A stretch of 64,000 nucleotides of DNA from Leisingera sp. JC1 (lineage in GTDB: Bacteria > Pseudomonadota > Alphaproteobacteria > Rhodobacterales > Rhodobacteraceae): positions 241,100-305,099 of the forward strand of contig NZ_LYUZ01000081.1 in the NCBI RefSeq assembly GCF_001679925.1, read 5' to 3'. Positions 35,066-44,583 of this stretch are shown one piece after another. How positions within the stretch are numbered: position 1 is the first letter of the stretch; each line of letters starts with the position of its first letter. The position numbers were made by a program, and so were the translations under genes. The notes under the pieces are model-generated. The model searched no databases and had not been told where the DNA came from. It saw only the letters and a program-made list of their open reading frames with translations.

Positions 35066-35533
35066 ATGCAACGCAGTTATACAGTTACGTCGGGCGCTGT
35101 TTTGCTGGCCTTTACAACGGCCTGCGGGCCCCTGCCCGTCTACTACAAGCAGGGGGCAGAGGTATCGCGGCTGCAAAGCGACGAACTGGTTTGCGCGACC
35201 CAAGCGCTGAAGGAGGCGCCCGTCGCCAATGAGATCCGCCAGCACCCGCCGGTATTCTACCCCGGCCGGCAGGTCTGCCATAACGGCAACTGCCACTACT
35301 ATCCCGGCTACTGGTCGGAAGGCAGCATCTACACCGTTGATGTCAACAAGCCTCTGCGCCAGCGGCTGGAAAAATCCTGCATGGCCTCAAAGGGCTATCA
35401 GCAGATCGCACTGAAACGCTGCACCCGGAGCAATGCCGGCACCCCGCTTGGGCCGCGGCTGGCACCGCTGAGCGAAGCATCCTGCGCGCAGCGCAACCGC
35501 GATGGCAGTACCGTCATCCGCAGCGGCGGCTAA
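35066..35533 (+). CDS. Hypothetical lipoprotein, 155 aa
   Basis: A small exported protein with a lipobox: residues 1-19 read as a signal peptide ending FTTAC, then GPLPVYYKQG. The mature part has several Cys residues (LVCATQ, QVCHNGNCHYYPGYW, KSCMASKGYQQI, ASCAQR), six in all with the later ones probably disulfide-bonded in the periplasm. The phrase CMASKGYQ is common in small lipoproteins of Rhodobacterales, where it sits near the C-terminus. Function unknown. It is divergent from trkA. A longer frame from ATG 35000 would destroy the signal peptide and is not used. Confidence 0.72.
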   Translation: MQRSYTVTSGAVLLAFTTACGPLPVYYKQGAEVSRLQSDELVCATQALKEAPVANEIRQHPPVFYPGRQVCHNGNCHYYPGYWSEGSIYTVDVNKPLRQRLEKSCMASKGYQQIALKRCTRSNAGTPLGPRLAPLSEASCAQRNRDGSTVIRSGG

Positions 35534-35650
35534 GCATCCGGTCCTGATCCGCCGTTCAGCGGCAGGACATTTTTGATTTGCGGACTAAGTTCAAGTAAGC
35601 TGAACGCCAATTGTTTTTTGACCAGTATTCTCAAGAGAGAAAGGTACCCG

Positions 35651-35947
35651 ATGCGGATACATTTCCTGTTTGCCGCGCTGCCTGTGGCAGCTGTTACCGC
35701 AGCCTGTGAACCGACGGCTCCGATTGCTCCGCCGCCGGCGGCAGCACCTGCACCGGCCGCGGCACCTGCCAGCTATAGTGCACCTGAGCCTTCGACTTAC
35801 AGTACTCCAGCCCGCCCCACGTCCACGGCCGCAACAACTTCCCAGGTGGTCCCTGCGGAGGAAGTAAATGAAGTTGCAGTGCCTGCTAGCCAGCGCGGTG
35901 GCGGTGGCGGTGCCGGCGGTGGCGGTGGTGGCGGTGGCTGGAATTGA
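35651..35947 (+). CDS. Proline/alanine-rich lipoprotein with glycine-rich tail, 98 aa
   Basis: A 98-residue protein with a signal peptide and lipobox (VTAACEPT). After the lipid-linked cysteine it is a low-complexity Pro/Ala/Ser/Thr stretch of about 60 residues, an acidic patch PAEEVNEVAV, and a tail of almost pure glycine (GGGGGAGGGGGGGG) ending W-N. A good ribosome site (GAGAAAGG) supports ATG 35651. The caspase-like gene starts 12 bp after its stop, so the two are almost certainly one operon. I do not recognise a family. The tail may be a flexible linker or an outer-surface anchor; it could also be a substrate of the adjacent protease, which is only a guess. Confidence 0.7.
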   Translation: MRIHFLFAALPVAAVTAACEPTAPIAPPPAAAPAPAAAPASYSAPEPSTYSTPARPTSTAATTSQVVPAEEVNEVAVPASQRGGGGGAGGGGGGGGWN

Positions 35948-35959
35948 TTGGGTGCCGAA

Positions 35960-38305
35960 ATGAGTTTCCCTTCGCCCGGCCCACGCTCATTACCGGCTGC
36001 ATTCTTGGCATGCTGCACATTTTTGCATGCAACACCCGCTCTGGCAGCTTTTGAAACCAGCGAAGGCAGCGCCGCTCCCGAAACCGCCATCGTGATCGGC
36101 ATACAGGACTACGACCACGTTAGCGATCTGACCAACACCCGCAAAGACGCCGAGGCGATGGCAGAGATGCTAAAGACCTTCGGCTATACCGTCTATGAGG
36201 GCTATGATCTTGACAAGCGCGGGTTCGAGGCGCTGCTGCGGCAGGCGGCGCTCAACATCCGCGACGGCAGCCAGGTGTTTTTCTACTACGCCGGCCACGG
36301 CATTCAACTTGGACGGCGCAACTACCTGCTGACCAGCGATGCTGAGCTTACAGGGATTCACGACCTGCCGTTCCAGTCAGTCACATTGGACCGGGTGTCC
36401 GCCATTCTGGGCGGCAAGGCCGGCAGCCAGATCCTGATGCTGGATTCCTGCCGCGACAACCCGGTGCCGCAAGCCAAGCTCAACGCCGAGGTTGGCGCCC
36501 AGCTTTATGAGGCGCGCGAAGGCTTTGATGTGTTCCGCCCGCCACTGAACACGCTGGTGGCCTTCTCCACCTCCCCCGGCGCCACCGCGCTGGATGGGGA
36601 GCCCGGCAGCAACAGCCCCTATACGGCTTCGGTCGTGCGGCATTTCCCAAACAACCCCGACGAGGACGCGATGACCGTCCTGGCAGCCATCCGCAGCGAT
36701 GTCTACAGCACCACCGGCAATACGCAGGTGCCTTGGGAAAGCTCCACCCTGATGCAGAAGATCTACCTGCGCCCTGCAGAACGGTCACTGAATGTCGCCT
36801 CTGCCAGTACGGGCACGGCAACAGAGACCGTGGCCGCCAGCCTGGACCAGATCCCAGCGGAACTGTCCGTTAAGGTGCCGCTGGGCCGGGCACTGGAACT
36901 GGGGCCCGAAATCAGCCCGTATGTTCAGGAAGGCACTACGGTTTCTATCGTTGAAAATTCGTCTTCCGGCGTCACATCGCTGCAATCCGGTGACGGCCGA
37001 GCGCTTAGCGTCAGCTATGCGCCCAAGCTGACGGAACTGCCCGCCCGCCAGGACGGCGGACAGGTCCGCAAGGACCGGATGGTGCTGCGGCTGGCACAGG
37101 CCGATGCGGTGCGCGACGTGACTGTGAACCTCGAGATGATTGCCCGCCAATGCGACCTGGAGGCTGGCGACCTGCTGGACCTGCAGGGCGTTGGCCTGTT
37201 CCGCTATCCCAATGAAATCGACCTCAAGGCAGCGGAAGCCGCTTGCCGGGAGGCTGTTCAGGCCGCGCCGGACCTAGGCCGTCTGCACTATCAGCTGGGC
37301 CGGGCTCTGCAGGGACAGGGGCGCCTCATGGAAGCCTATGAAGCCTTTGAAAGGGCTGTCGAACTGGGCCATGTCCGTGCCTATAACGCGGTGGCCTATC
37401 TGCATGTCACGCAGAATGTAGACCGCGAGACGGTGCCGATCCCCTACAACCCTGACAAGGCCTTTGCGCTTTGGGACAAGGGCATTGTGGCCGGCGACCC
37501 CTTTTCGATGCATGCCCGCGGCAAACGGCTTCTGCGCAAAAGCAGCACTCCCGAGGAAAAACAGCGCGGTTATGATCTGCTGAGCCGTGCAGTCGAGCTT
37601 GGCCATACCTATTCGATGAACGAGCTCGGTTACTTTTTTTTGTGGAGCGGCGATGAACTGGCGCAGCCGGAACGCGGGCTGACCTACCTTGAGGCTTCCG
37701 CCGGGCGCGGCGACATCTATGGCACAGCCAATCTGGGCTATGTCTACCGCGATGGCGGCGCCGGCAAGGCGGTAGACAAGGAAAAGGCCCGTGCCCTATT
37801 CGCCGAGGCTGCCCAGTTAGGTCACCCGCATGCCCCGGGTGAGATCGGACGGATGATCATGAACGGCGACCTGCCCGGCAGCGATGCCGCCGAGGCGCTG
37901 GAATGGTACGACATGGGGCTTGCCCGTGGCGACGCCTGGGGAGGCGCCAATGGTGCCTGGGTGGCGCTGAACCGGCTGTCTGACCGCATCCCGGCCCATG
38001 CCGCCGCGGCCCGGGCCGGCAAGGCGATGGCCCTGAATGACCCGGATGCGCGGGCCGCCGCGCGGGAGTTGCTGGCCGGCATGACCGGGGCTGACATCGC
38101 CGCTGCCACCCAGTCTGTGCTGCGCGGGCTCGGCTCCAGTATTGCCGTTGACGGTCAGTTCGGCCCGGCCTCCCGCCGGGAGCTGGCGGACTGGGCCCGC
38201 AAGGCGGGACTGCCCGCAACCGTGCCCGAGGATGCCGTTGACCAGTTGCAGCTTGCAGCACAGGTTCATTTCGCTCTGAACCCGATCCGCCAGGACTTGT
38301 TCTGA
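35960..38305 (+). CDS. Secreted caspase-family protease with Sel1 repeats
   Basis: A 781-residue protein. A signal peptide ends near residue 29 (ATPALA). Residues about 40-270 are a caspase-like p20 domain: AIVIGIQDYDHVSDL, the catalytic His113 in YYAGHGIQLG and Cys164 in LDSCRDNP, giving an intact dyad. A beta-rich stretch follows (280-400), then TPR/Sel1-like helical repeats (about 430-690: GRLHYQLGRALQGQGRLMEAY, YSMNELGYFFLWSGDE), and a C-terminal peptidoglycan-binding-like segment with LGSSIAVDGQFGPASRREL near 720. Bacterial orthocaspases cut after basic residues; the substrate here is unknown. Start at ATG 35960, translationally close to the upstream lipoprotein gene; TTG 35948 is less likely. 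Confidence 0.87.
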   Translation: MSFPSPGPRSLPAAFLACCTFLHATPALAAFETSEGSAAPETAIVIGIQDYDHVSDLTNTRKDAEAMAEMLKTFGYTVYEGYDLDKRGFEALLRQAALNIRDGSQVFFYYAGHGIQLGRRNYLLTSDAELTGIHDLPFQSVTLDRVSAILGGKAGSQILMLDSCRDNPVPQAKLNAEVGAQLYEAREGFDVFRPPLNTLVAFSTSPGATALDGEPGSNSPYTASVVRHFPNNPDEDAMTVLAAIRSDVYSTTGNTQVPWESSTLMQKIYLRPAERSLNVASASTGTATETVAASLDQIPAELSVKVPLGRALELGPEISPYVQEGTTVSIVENSSSGVTSLQSGDGRALSVSYAPKLTELPARQDGGQVRKDRMVLRLAQADAVRDVTVNLEMIARQCDLEAGDLLDLQGVGLFRYPNEIDLKAAEAACREAVQAAPDLGRLHYQLGRALQGQGRLMEAYEAFERAVELGHVRAYNAVAYLHVTQNVDRETVPIPYNPDKAFALWDKGIVAGDPFSMHARGKRLLRKSSTPEEKQRGYDLLSRAVELGHTYSMNELGYFFLWSGDELAQPERGLTYLEASAGRGDIYGTANLGYVYRDGGAGKAVDKEKARALFAEAAQLGHPHAPGEIGRMIMNGDLPGSDAAEALEWYDMGLARGDAWGGANGAWVALNRLSDRIPAHAAAARAGKAMALNDPDARAAARELLAGMTGADIAAATQSVLRGLGSSIAVDGQFGPASRRELADWARKAGLPATVPEDAVDQLQLAAQVHFALNPIRQDLF

Positions 38306-38312
38306 TCAAACA

Positions 38313-38335
38313 CGCGCCCGGGCATTCCGGGCGCG
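38313..38335. terminator. Hairpin between caspase gene and ntrX
   Basis: CGCGCCCGG/CCGGGCGCG with a 5-base loop, in the 41-bp gap between two convergent genes. No T-run on either side. Confidence 0.5.
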
Positions 38336-38346
38336 ACAGGCCTTGA

Positions 38347-39756
38347 TCAGGCCTCTTCTTCTTCACTCTCCACATGCGCCACCCGGGCGCCTGCCTTGTT
38401 GGAGGTCACCACCCCCAGCGACTTCAGCTTGCGGTGCAGCGCCGAACGCTCCATCCCGACAAAGGATGCCGTCCGGCTGATATTGCCGCCAAAGCGGTTG
38501 ATCTGGGTCAGCAGGTATTCGCGCTCGAACGCCTCCCGCGCCTCGCGCAGCGGCAATGTTGCCAGAGCGCCGGATAGCACCACCCGCCCCTCTTCCTGCG
38601 GCTTGTCTTCCTCGCGCGGCAGATCCTTGGCCTCGATCGGACCGCTGCCGTCGCCCAGGATCAGCACCCGCTCCACCAGATTCTTGAGCTGGCGCACGTT
38701 GCCCGGCCACAGCATGGTCTGCATCAGCGCCACGGCCTCATCCGTCAGCTCGCGCAGCGGCAGGCCCTGAGCCTCGTTGAACTGGGCGATGAAGTGGCCC
38801 GCCAGCAGCGGTATATCCTCACGCCGGTCCGCCAGCGACGGCACCACTACCGGCACCACATTCAGCCGGTGATACAGCTCCTGCCGGAACGTGCCCGCCT
38901 CGATCTCCGCCTCCAGATCCTTGTTGGTGGACGACACCACCCGCAGGTCCACCTTGATCTTGTCCGATCCGCCAACCCGCTGGAATTGCTGGTCCACCAG
39001 CACCCGCAGGATCTTGGACTGGGTGCCCAGCGGCATGTCCGCGACCTCGTCAAAGAACACCACGCCGCCATGCGCCTGCTCCAGCAGCCCCGGCTCCACC
39101 CCGCGCTCCGAGGATTCGCGGCCGAACAGCACTTCCTCCATCCGGTCCGGTTCTATGCTGGCGCAGTTCACCGTGATGAACGGAGCAGAGGCCCGGTTCG
39201 AATTGGCGTGGATATAGCGGGCCGCGATTTCCTTGCCGCTGCCGGCCGGGCCGGTCAGCATCACCCGCCCGTTGGATTTGGTCACCTTGTCGAGCTGGCC
39301 GGTCAGGGTGCGGAAGGCCGCAGAGGTGCCGATCATCTCTGCCGGACCGGTATCCTTGCGCTTCAGATCGGTATTCTCCCGGCGCAGGCGCGAGGTTTCC
39401 ATCGCACGCCGGATCACCACCATCAGCTGGTCAATGTTAAAGGGCTTCTCGATGAAATCATAGGCGCCCTGCTTGATCGCAGCGACCGCGATTTCAATGT
39501 TGCCGTGGCCGGAAATGATCACCACCGGAATATCCGGGGTGTCCCGCTTCACCGCCTTCAGGATGTCGATCCCGTCCATCTGGCTATCCTTCAACCAGAT
39601 ATCCAGGATCATCAGGGCCGGCTGGGCCGCCTCCAGCTGGGCCATGCATTCATCGGAACTGCCCGCCTTGCGGGTGGCATACCCCTCGTCCTCCAGAATG
39701 TCAGAGACCAGTTCGCGGATGTCGCGTTCATCATCTACAATCAGAATGTCACTCAT
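38347..39756 (-). CDS. ntrX: Nitrogen regulation response regulator NtrX
   Basis: A 469-residue response regulator, partner of NtrY. Receiver domain 1-120 with phospho-acceptor Asp52 and Lys in IEKPF; AAA+ domain about 140-375 with GPAGSGKEIAARYIHA (Walker A) and GGVVFFDEVADMPL (Walker B); C-terminal Fis-type helix-turn-helix GGNISRTASFVGMERSALHRK. The sigma54-contacting GAFTGA loop is missing: the position after VLFGRE reads SSERGVEPGLLEQ. The protein therefore probably does not activate sigma54, as known for some alphaproteobacterial NtrX proteins. It overlaps ntrY by four bases. Confidence 0.93.
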   Translation of the reverse strand: MSDILIVDDERDIRELVSDILEDEGYATRKAGSSDECMAQLEAAQPALMILDIWLKDSQMDGIDILKAVKRDTPDIPVVIISGHGNIEIAVAAIKQGAYDFIEKPFNIDQLMVVIRRAMETSRLRRENTDLKRKDTGPAEMIGTSAAFRTLTGQLDKVTKSNGRVMLTGPAGSGKEIAARYIHANSNRASAPFITVNCASIEPDRMEEVLFGRESSERGVEPGLLEQAHGGVVFFDEVADMPLGTQSKILRVLVDQQFQRVGGSDKIKVDLRVVSSTNKDLEAEIEAGTFRQELYHRLNVVPVVVPSLADRREDIPLLAGHFIAQFNEAQGLPLRELTDEAVALMQTMLWPGNVRQLKNLVERVLILGDGSGPIEAKDLPREEDKPQEEGRVVLSGALATLPLREAREAFEREYLLTQINRFGGNISRTASFVGMERSALHRKLKSLGVVTSNKAGARVAHVESEEEEA

Positions 39757-42035
39757 GTCAGACCTGCTTTCACTGTGCTCTTGTTAGGCGCCGCCGCTGA
39801 TTTGGCTGCGGCGGGCAGGCGGATCACCGCCATTGCGCCGTTATGCGCGTGTCCCTCGAACACCGGGGCGTCTTCCAGCGTCAGCGTGCCCCCGTGCTCT
39901 TCGATGATTTTCTTGACGATCGGCAGCCCCAGCCCGGTGCCCGCATCCCGCGTGGTCACATAAGGCTCAAACAGCCGCGCCCGGTCCTCCGGCAGACCGA
40001 TGCCATTGTCGGCAATCCGGACCTCATAGGCATTGCCTGCCTGTTTCGCAGACACACGGATTTCCGGCACCAGCCCCTCCGGGGCGCCTTTTTGTTGCAG
40101 GCTTTCAATGGCCTCGCCTGCGTTCTTGATCAGATTGGTCAATGCCTGGCCAATCATGGTGGCGTCCAGATCCGAGGGCATCTCTGCCTTTGGCAGATCC
40201 GCCTTGATCCGGACATCCGGCTGGCCCTGCTGCTGCAGGATCACCGCGTCCCGCACCAGTTTCACCAGATCCTCCTCACGCCGCTCCGGTTCCGGCATGC
40301 GGGCGAATTTCGAAAACTCATCGACGATGCGGCGCAGATCATTGGTCTGGCGCACGATTACATCGGTCATGGATTGCAGCTGGTCGCTGTTATCCTCACC
40401 CAGCTTGGGTGCGAACTTGCGCTTGATGCGCTCCGCGCTCAGCTGGATCGGGGTCAGCGGGTTCTTGATCTCATGCGCGATGCGGCGGGCCACATCGCCC
40501 CACGCCGCCATCCGCTGGGCACTGACCAGATCGGTCACATCGTCAAAGGCCACCACGTAGCCCTCCAGCCCGCCCTCTCCCGAGCGGCGCGGCGACATCC
40601 GGACCAGCAGGTTTTCCAGCTGCCCTTGGCGGGTCACCTTGATCTCTTCCTGAACCACCTCAGCGCCGGTTTCGATCAGCTCAGAAAACAGCGGCCCGAA
40701 TTCCGGCACGGCAACGGCCAGCGCCAGCGACTGCTGATCCTCCTGCCAGTCCAGCAGCCGTTCAGCAGAGCGGTTCACGAAGGTCACCCGCCCGTCGGCA
40801 TCCAGGCCAACCACGCCTGAGGTCACCGAGGACAGCACCGAGTCGAACAGCCGCCGGCGGCGCTCGATCTGGCGGGTGTTGTCCAAAAGCCGCCCGTGCT
40901 GCGCCTTCAGCTCCCGCGTCATCTGGTTGAAATACTCACCCAACTGGGAAATCTCGTCGCCGCCGTCGTCAATCGGCACCTGCACATCCAGATTGCCAGC
41001 CCCGACACGCTGCGCCGCTACTGTCAGCCGCCCCACAGGACGCGACAGCCGCTCCGCAAACCACATCCCCAGCCACATAGCTGCCAGGATCAGGATTACT
41101 GCGAAGCCGATGTAAAGCAGCGCAAATTCAAACAGCACCCGTCCCCGCTCGCTCTCAAGCTGCTGGTACAGATGCGCGGTCTCCTGGGTGTCATCCAGCA
41201 GGTTCAGCAGTTCGCCATCCACATCGCGGCTGATGTACAGGAACCGGTCGACAAAGGCGTCCAGCCGCACCAGCGCGCGGAACTCGCTGTTGTTCCAATC
41301 TTCAATCAGCAGCAGGCCGTCCTCGCGGGCGGCACCTATCTGGAGATTGCTGGGCTTTTCGAAGTCAAATTCATAGGACCGCTCGCCGCGCGCGCGGATC
41401 AGGCCCGCACTGTCGACGATATAGGCCTCGCGCAGGCCGCGCTGGATCTGCAATTGGCCCTGGGCCAGCACCAGCCGCAATTCAGCGTCATTGATGAAGA
41501 AACTGCGCGACCGGCTGCTGTCGAGATAGCGCGCCAGCGCGCGGGCATCCTCGGTCAGGTCCCCCTTCTGCTGCGCCTGATAGGCCTCTGCAGCCTCCAG
41601 AGAGCTGCCGATCACCTGACGCACCCGCTGCGAGAACCAGCCCTCAAGGCCCACGTTGACCGTGAGCACCGCAAAGACCGCGACAATCACTGTGGGGATC
41701 AGCGCAAGGAAACCAAAGGCCCCGATCAGCCGCAAGTGCAGCCGGGAACCCGCCGACTTCGATCGCCGCGCCGCAAACAGGCGGAGGATCTGGGCCATCA
41801 CCAGAGCGGCAATGGTCAGGATGTAGACCAGATCGGCCAGCAGGATCAGCCGCAACGATCTGGAAGAGGCGCCCTGCCCGAACGGGCCGATAATAAGGAA
41901 GGTTGCCAAGGCAAGGATCGGGCCCAGCAGAACCAGACCGATGGTGCCGATATTGCGCGCCCGGCGGGTTCTCCGCCACCGGTCCAAGGCCGCAAACGGC
42001 CCGTATGCCGCCCTCAGATGTGACTTATGCGCCAC
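39753..42035 (-). CDS. ntrY: Nitrogen regulation sensor histidine kinase NtrY
   Basis: A 760-residue membrane sensor. Four hydrophobic helices lie in the first 340 residues (IGLVLLGPILALATFLII, LILLADLVYILTIAAL, GAFGFLALIPTVIVAVFAVL, ALLYIGFAVILILAAMWLG), with a large periplasmic loop between the third and fourth. Then HAMP (RPVGRLTVAAQRVGAGNLDV), PAS (SVTSGVVGLDADGRVTFVN), the phosphorylation site HEIKNPLTPIQL and a HATPase with IADNGIGLPEDRARLFEPY and GTGLGLPIVKKI. It phosphorylates NtrX in response to nitrogen or redox state. It is separated from ntrC by 100 bp, where a promoter could lie. Confidence 0.95.
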   Translation of the reverse strand: MAHKSHLRAAYGPFAALDRWRRTRRARNIGTIGLVLLGPILALATFLIIGPFGQGASSRSLRLILLADLVYILTIAALVMAQILRLFAARRSKSAGSRLHLRLIGAFGFLALIPTVIVAVFAVLTVNVGLEGWFSQRVRQVIGSSLEAAEAYQAQQKGDLTEDARALARYLDSSRSRSFFINDAELRLVLAQGQLQIQRGLREAYIVDSAGLIRARGERSYEFDFEKPSNLQIGAAREDGLLLIEDWNNSEFRALVRLDAFVDRFLYISRDVDGELLNLLDDTQETAHLYQQLESERGRVLFEFALLYIGFAVILILAAMWLGMWFAERLSRPVGRLTVAAQRVGAGNLDVQVPIDDGGDEISQLGEYFNQMTRELKAQHGRLLDNTRQIERRRRLFDSVLSSVTSGVVGLDADGRVTFVNRSAERLLDWQEDQQSLALAVAVPEFGPLFSELIETGAEVVQEEIKVTRQGQLENLLVRMSPRRSGEGGLEGYVVAFDDVTDLVSAQRMAAWGDVARRIAHEIKNPLTPIQLSAERIKRKFAPKLGEDNSDQLQSMTDVIVRQTNDLRRIVDEFSKFARMPEPERREEDLVKLVRDAVILQQQGQPDVRIKADLPKAEMPSDLDATMIGQALTNLIKNAGEAIESLQQKGAPEGLVPEIRVSAKQAGNAYEVRIADNGIGLPEDRARLFEPYVTTRDAGTGLGLPIVKKIIEEHGGTLTLEDAPVFEGHAHNGAMAVIRLPAAAKSAAAPNKSTVKAGLT

Positions 42036-42135
42036 GTACTGCCCTCATCCTGATGTGCGACTCTTTGCGAGTCACCGCCATATCTCGTGGCCCTGCCTAG
42101 GAAATTCACAACAAGGCCACATTTCTGTGGCGATA

Positions 42136-43500
42136 TTACATCAGTTTGCGGCGGCGTGTCACCTCAATATCCAGATCGGTGATCTTCTTACGCAGGGTAT
42201 TCCGGTTGATCCCCAGCAAATCCGCGCATTTTGCCTGGTTGCCGCCGGTCGCCGCCAGGGCGATTTCAATCAGCGGCGTCTCCACCTCGCGCAGCAGCCG
42301 CATGTACAGGCCCGGCGGCGGCAGCATGTCCCCGTGCAGGTCGAAATACCGCTGCAGGTGCCGGCCCACTGCCTCTGACAGCTTCTCATTGGCAAATCCT
42401 GCCGCGGCCGGCTGCGGACCGGCCTGCGGCCCCAGAACTGCCTCGGCATCCGCCTGGGTGATCTCCTCGCTGCGCGAAGTCAGCGCCAGCCGACGGACGG
42501 TGTTTTCCAGCTGCCGCACGTTGCCCGGCCAGGCAAAGCGGCGCAGCACCTCCCGCGCAGATTCGCTCAGCTCCCGGTGCGGCGCGCCTTCGTTCTCGGC
42601 CTTGATCAGGAAATGCTCCGCCAGCAGCGGAATATCCTCCACCCGCTCCCGCAGCGCCGGGACATGCAGCTCCGAACCGCAGATCCGGTAATAAAGATCC
42701 TGGCGCAGATCGCCGCTTTCCATCGCCTTGGCCAGGTCCTTCTGGCTGGAGGCAATAAACCGAGGCGCGTGGTCACCCGGAACATCCATCATCCGAACCA
42801 GCCGCGCCTGCGCTTCCTCCGGCAGGTCCGCCAGTTCGTCAATCACCAGGGTGCCGCCCTTCACTTGCGCCAGCAGCCGCGACGGGCCTTCCAGCGCGAT
42901 CAGATCCGCAGAATCCGCGTGCACAAACGGCAATGTCCGCCGGTCCGAAAAATCATGTATTGCCTGCACAATCAGTGATTTGCCAGTTCCGCTTTCACCC
43001 GTAACCAGCAGTGGCAAATCGGTATTCATCACCCGTGCAATCAGCCGGTACAGCGTCTGCATCACTTCGCTGCGGCCGATCAAGGGCAGCTCTTCGGGGC
43101 GCTCCTTTGCGTCGGCGCGCGCCGCCGGCGCCACGCGTTTGGCCGAAAGCGCCTTGGCCGTGCGTTTCATCAATTCAGGCAGATCAAAGGGCTTGGGAAG
43201 ATAATCGTAGGCCTCCGCCTCCTCCGCCTTGATCGCCGTCATGATGGTGTTTTGCGCCGAGATCACGATCACCGGCAGGCCGGGCCGGTCAGCCTGGATC
43301 TTGGGCAGCATTTCCAGCCCGTTCCCGTCCGGCATCATCACGTCCGAAATGACGACATCGCCCTTGCCCTCGCCTACCCAGCGCATCAGCGTGGTCAGCG
43401 AGGAAGTGGCATGCACCTTGCATCCGGCGCGGGTCAGCGCCTGGGTCAGAACGGTGCGGATAGTGCGGTCGTCGTCAGCGACCAGAACGGTGCCGTCCAT
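42136..43500 (-). CDS. ntrC: Nitrogen regulation response regulator NtrC, GAFTGA-less
   Basis: A 454-residue enhancer-binding protein. Receiver domain with Asp53 (VISDVMMPD), AAA+ domain with [18 protein letters not shown] and [15 protein letters not shown], and a C-terminal helix-turn-helix [21 protein letters not shown]. Between Walker A and B the segment [19 protein letters not shown] is short and lacks GAFTGA, the loop that contacts sigma54. This matches Rhodobacter capsulatus NtrC, which activates the housekeeping RNA polymerase. It is phosphorylated by NtrB. A short hairpin (42116-42131) lies just after the stop, a weak transcription end before ntrY. Confidence 0.94.
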   Translation of the reverse strand: MDGTVLVADDDRTIRTVLTQALTRAGCKVHATSSLTTLMRWVGEGKGDVVISDVMMPDGNGLEMLPKIQADRPGLPVIVISAQNTIMTAIKAEEAEAYDYLPKPFDLPELMKRTAKALSAKRVAPAARADAKERPEELPLIGRSEVMQTLYRLIARVMNTDLPLLVTGESGTGKSLIVQAIHDFSDRRTLPFVHADSADLIALEGPSRLLAQVKGGTLVIDELADLPEEAQARLVRMMDVPGDHAPRFIASSQKDLAKAMESGDLRQDLYYRICGSELHVPALRERVEDIPLLAEHFLIKAENEGAPHRELSESAREVLRRFAWPGNVRQLENTVRRLALTSRSEEITQADAEAVLGPQAGPQPAAAGFANEKLSEAVGRHLQRYFDLHGDMLPPPGLYMRLLREVETPLIEIALAATGGNQAKCADLLGINRNTLRKKITDLDIEVTRRRKLM

Positions 43501-43503
43501 GGA

Positions 43504-44583
43504 TCAGCTCTCCTGCGGTTTTGCGTCACGCGGCACGCGCGACAGCGACAGCCGGAACACTGTGCGCCCGGGAACCGAGCTCACGGAAATCCAGCCATTA
43601 TGCTCCGAGACGATCTTGCTTACCAAAGCAAGACCCAGCCCGGTGCCGTTCTCCCGTCCCGAGACAAACGGGTCGAAAATGTCGTCCTTTATCTTGTCCG
43701 GCAGCCCAGGACCGTCATCGGTGATCTCGATCTGAAGGGGCAGCAGCTTGCCGGTTCCGTCACTGCGGCGCAACCGGAAGGAATGCTCATAGAAAGTGCG
43801 GATATGAATACTTCCGCCTTTTGGATCAGCGGCTTCCGAGGCATTCCTCAACAGGTTCAGAACCACCTGCAGCAGCTGGTCCGCATCGCCCCAGGCCATC
43901 GGCAAGGAGGGGTCGTATTCCTCGGTAATGGTCATATGGGCGCCGAATCCCAGCAGCGCCGAACGCCGCGCCCGGTCCAGCACATCGTGCAGGTTCACCG
44001 GCTGGAATGCGGGCTCCGTCAGGTTGCCGAACTGCTCCACCTGCTCCAGCAGTTTCACGATGCGGCGGCTTTCGCTGACAATCAGGTCAGTCAGCTCCAG
44101 GTCCTCCGGCCCCAGCCCCATGCTCAGAAGCTGCGCCGCGCCGGTGATGCCCGCCAGCGGGTTCTTGATCTCATGCGCCAGCATCTCCGCCATGCCGATG
44201 GCAGAGGCAGCCGCGGATTTGGCGGAATGGGTCTGCGTCATCCGCCCGGCCAGCTCCCGCGGGGTGACCATCAGCAGCATCACCCCCTCCTGCCCCTGCA
44301 GCGGCGCGATCTGCACCCCGCATTGCAGCGGCGCCCGGCTGCCGGAGCCGACGTCGATGTCATTCACGAACAGCGGCGTGCTCTGCACCCGAGCACGGGC
44401 AAAAGCCTCCTCGATCGGTGCATCAATCGCCAGCGTGTCCCAGACCGGCTGCCCCATCAGCGCCTTGCGCGAGGTATTCAGAAACCCTTCACCAGCCGCG
44501 TTCACATCGGCGATCTTATCCCAGGCATCAATCAAAAAGGCCGGCACCGGCAAGGAGGCCCAGAGGGCAGCGCTGTCCATCAT
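43504..44583 (-). CDS. ntrB: Nitrogen regulation sensor kinase NtrB
   Basis: A 359-residue cytoplasmic histidine kinase. An N-terminal PAS domain (PVPAFLIDAWDKIADVNAAGEGFL) precedes the H-box MLAHEIKNPLAGITGAAQLLS and a HATPase with NLLRNASEAAD, ITDDGPGLPDKIKDDIFDPFVSG and NGTGLGLALVSKIV. It is a two-way enzyme controlled by PII and sets the phosphorylation of NtrC. The gene starts four bases inside the dusB stop and ends three bases before ntrC, so the three are one operon. Confidence 0.95.
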   Translation of the reverse strand: MMDSAALWASLPVPAFLIDAWDKIADVNAAGEGFLNTSRKALMGQPVWDTLAIDAPIEEAFARARVQSTPLFVNDIDVGSGSRAPLQCGVQIAPLQGQEGVMLLMVTPRELAGRMTQTHSAKSAAASAIGMAEMLAHEIKNPLAGITGAAQLLSMGLGPEDLELTDLIVSESRRIVKLLEQVEQFGNLTEPAFQPVNLHDVLDRARRSALLGFGAHMTITEEYDPSLPMAWGDADQLLQVVLNLLRNASEAADPKGGSIHIRTFYEHSFRLRRSDGTGKLLPLQIEITDDGPGLPDKIKDDIFDPFVSGRENGTGLGLALVSKIVSEHNGWISVSSVPGRTVFRLSLSRVPRDAKPQES

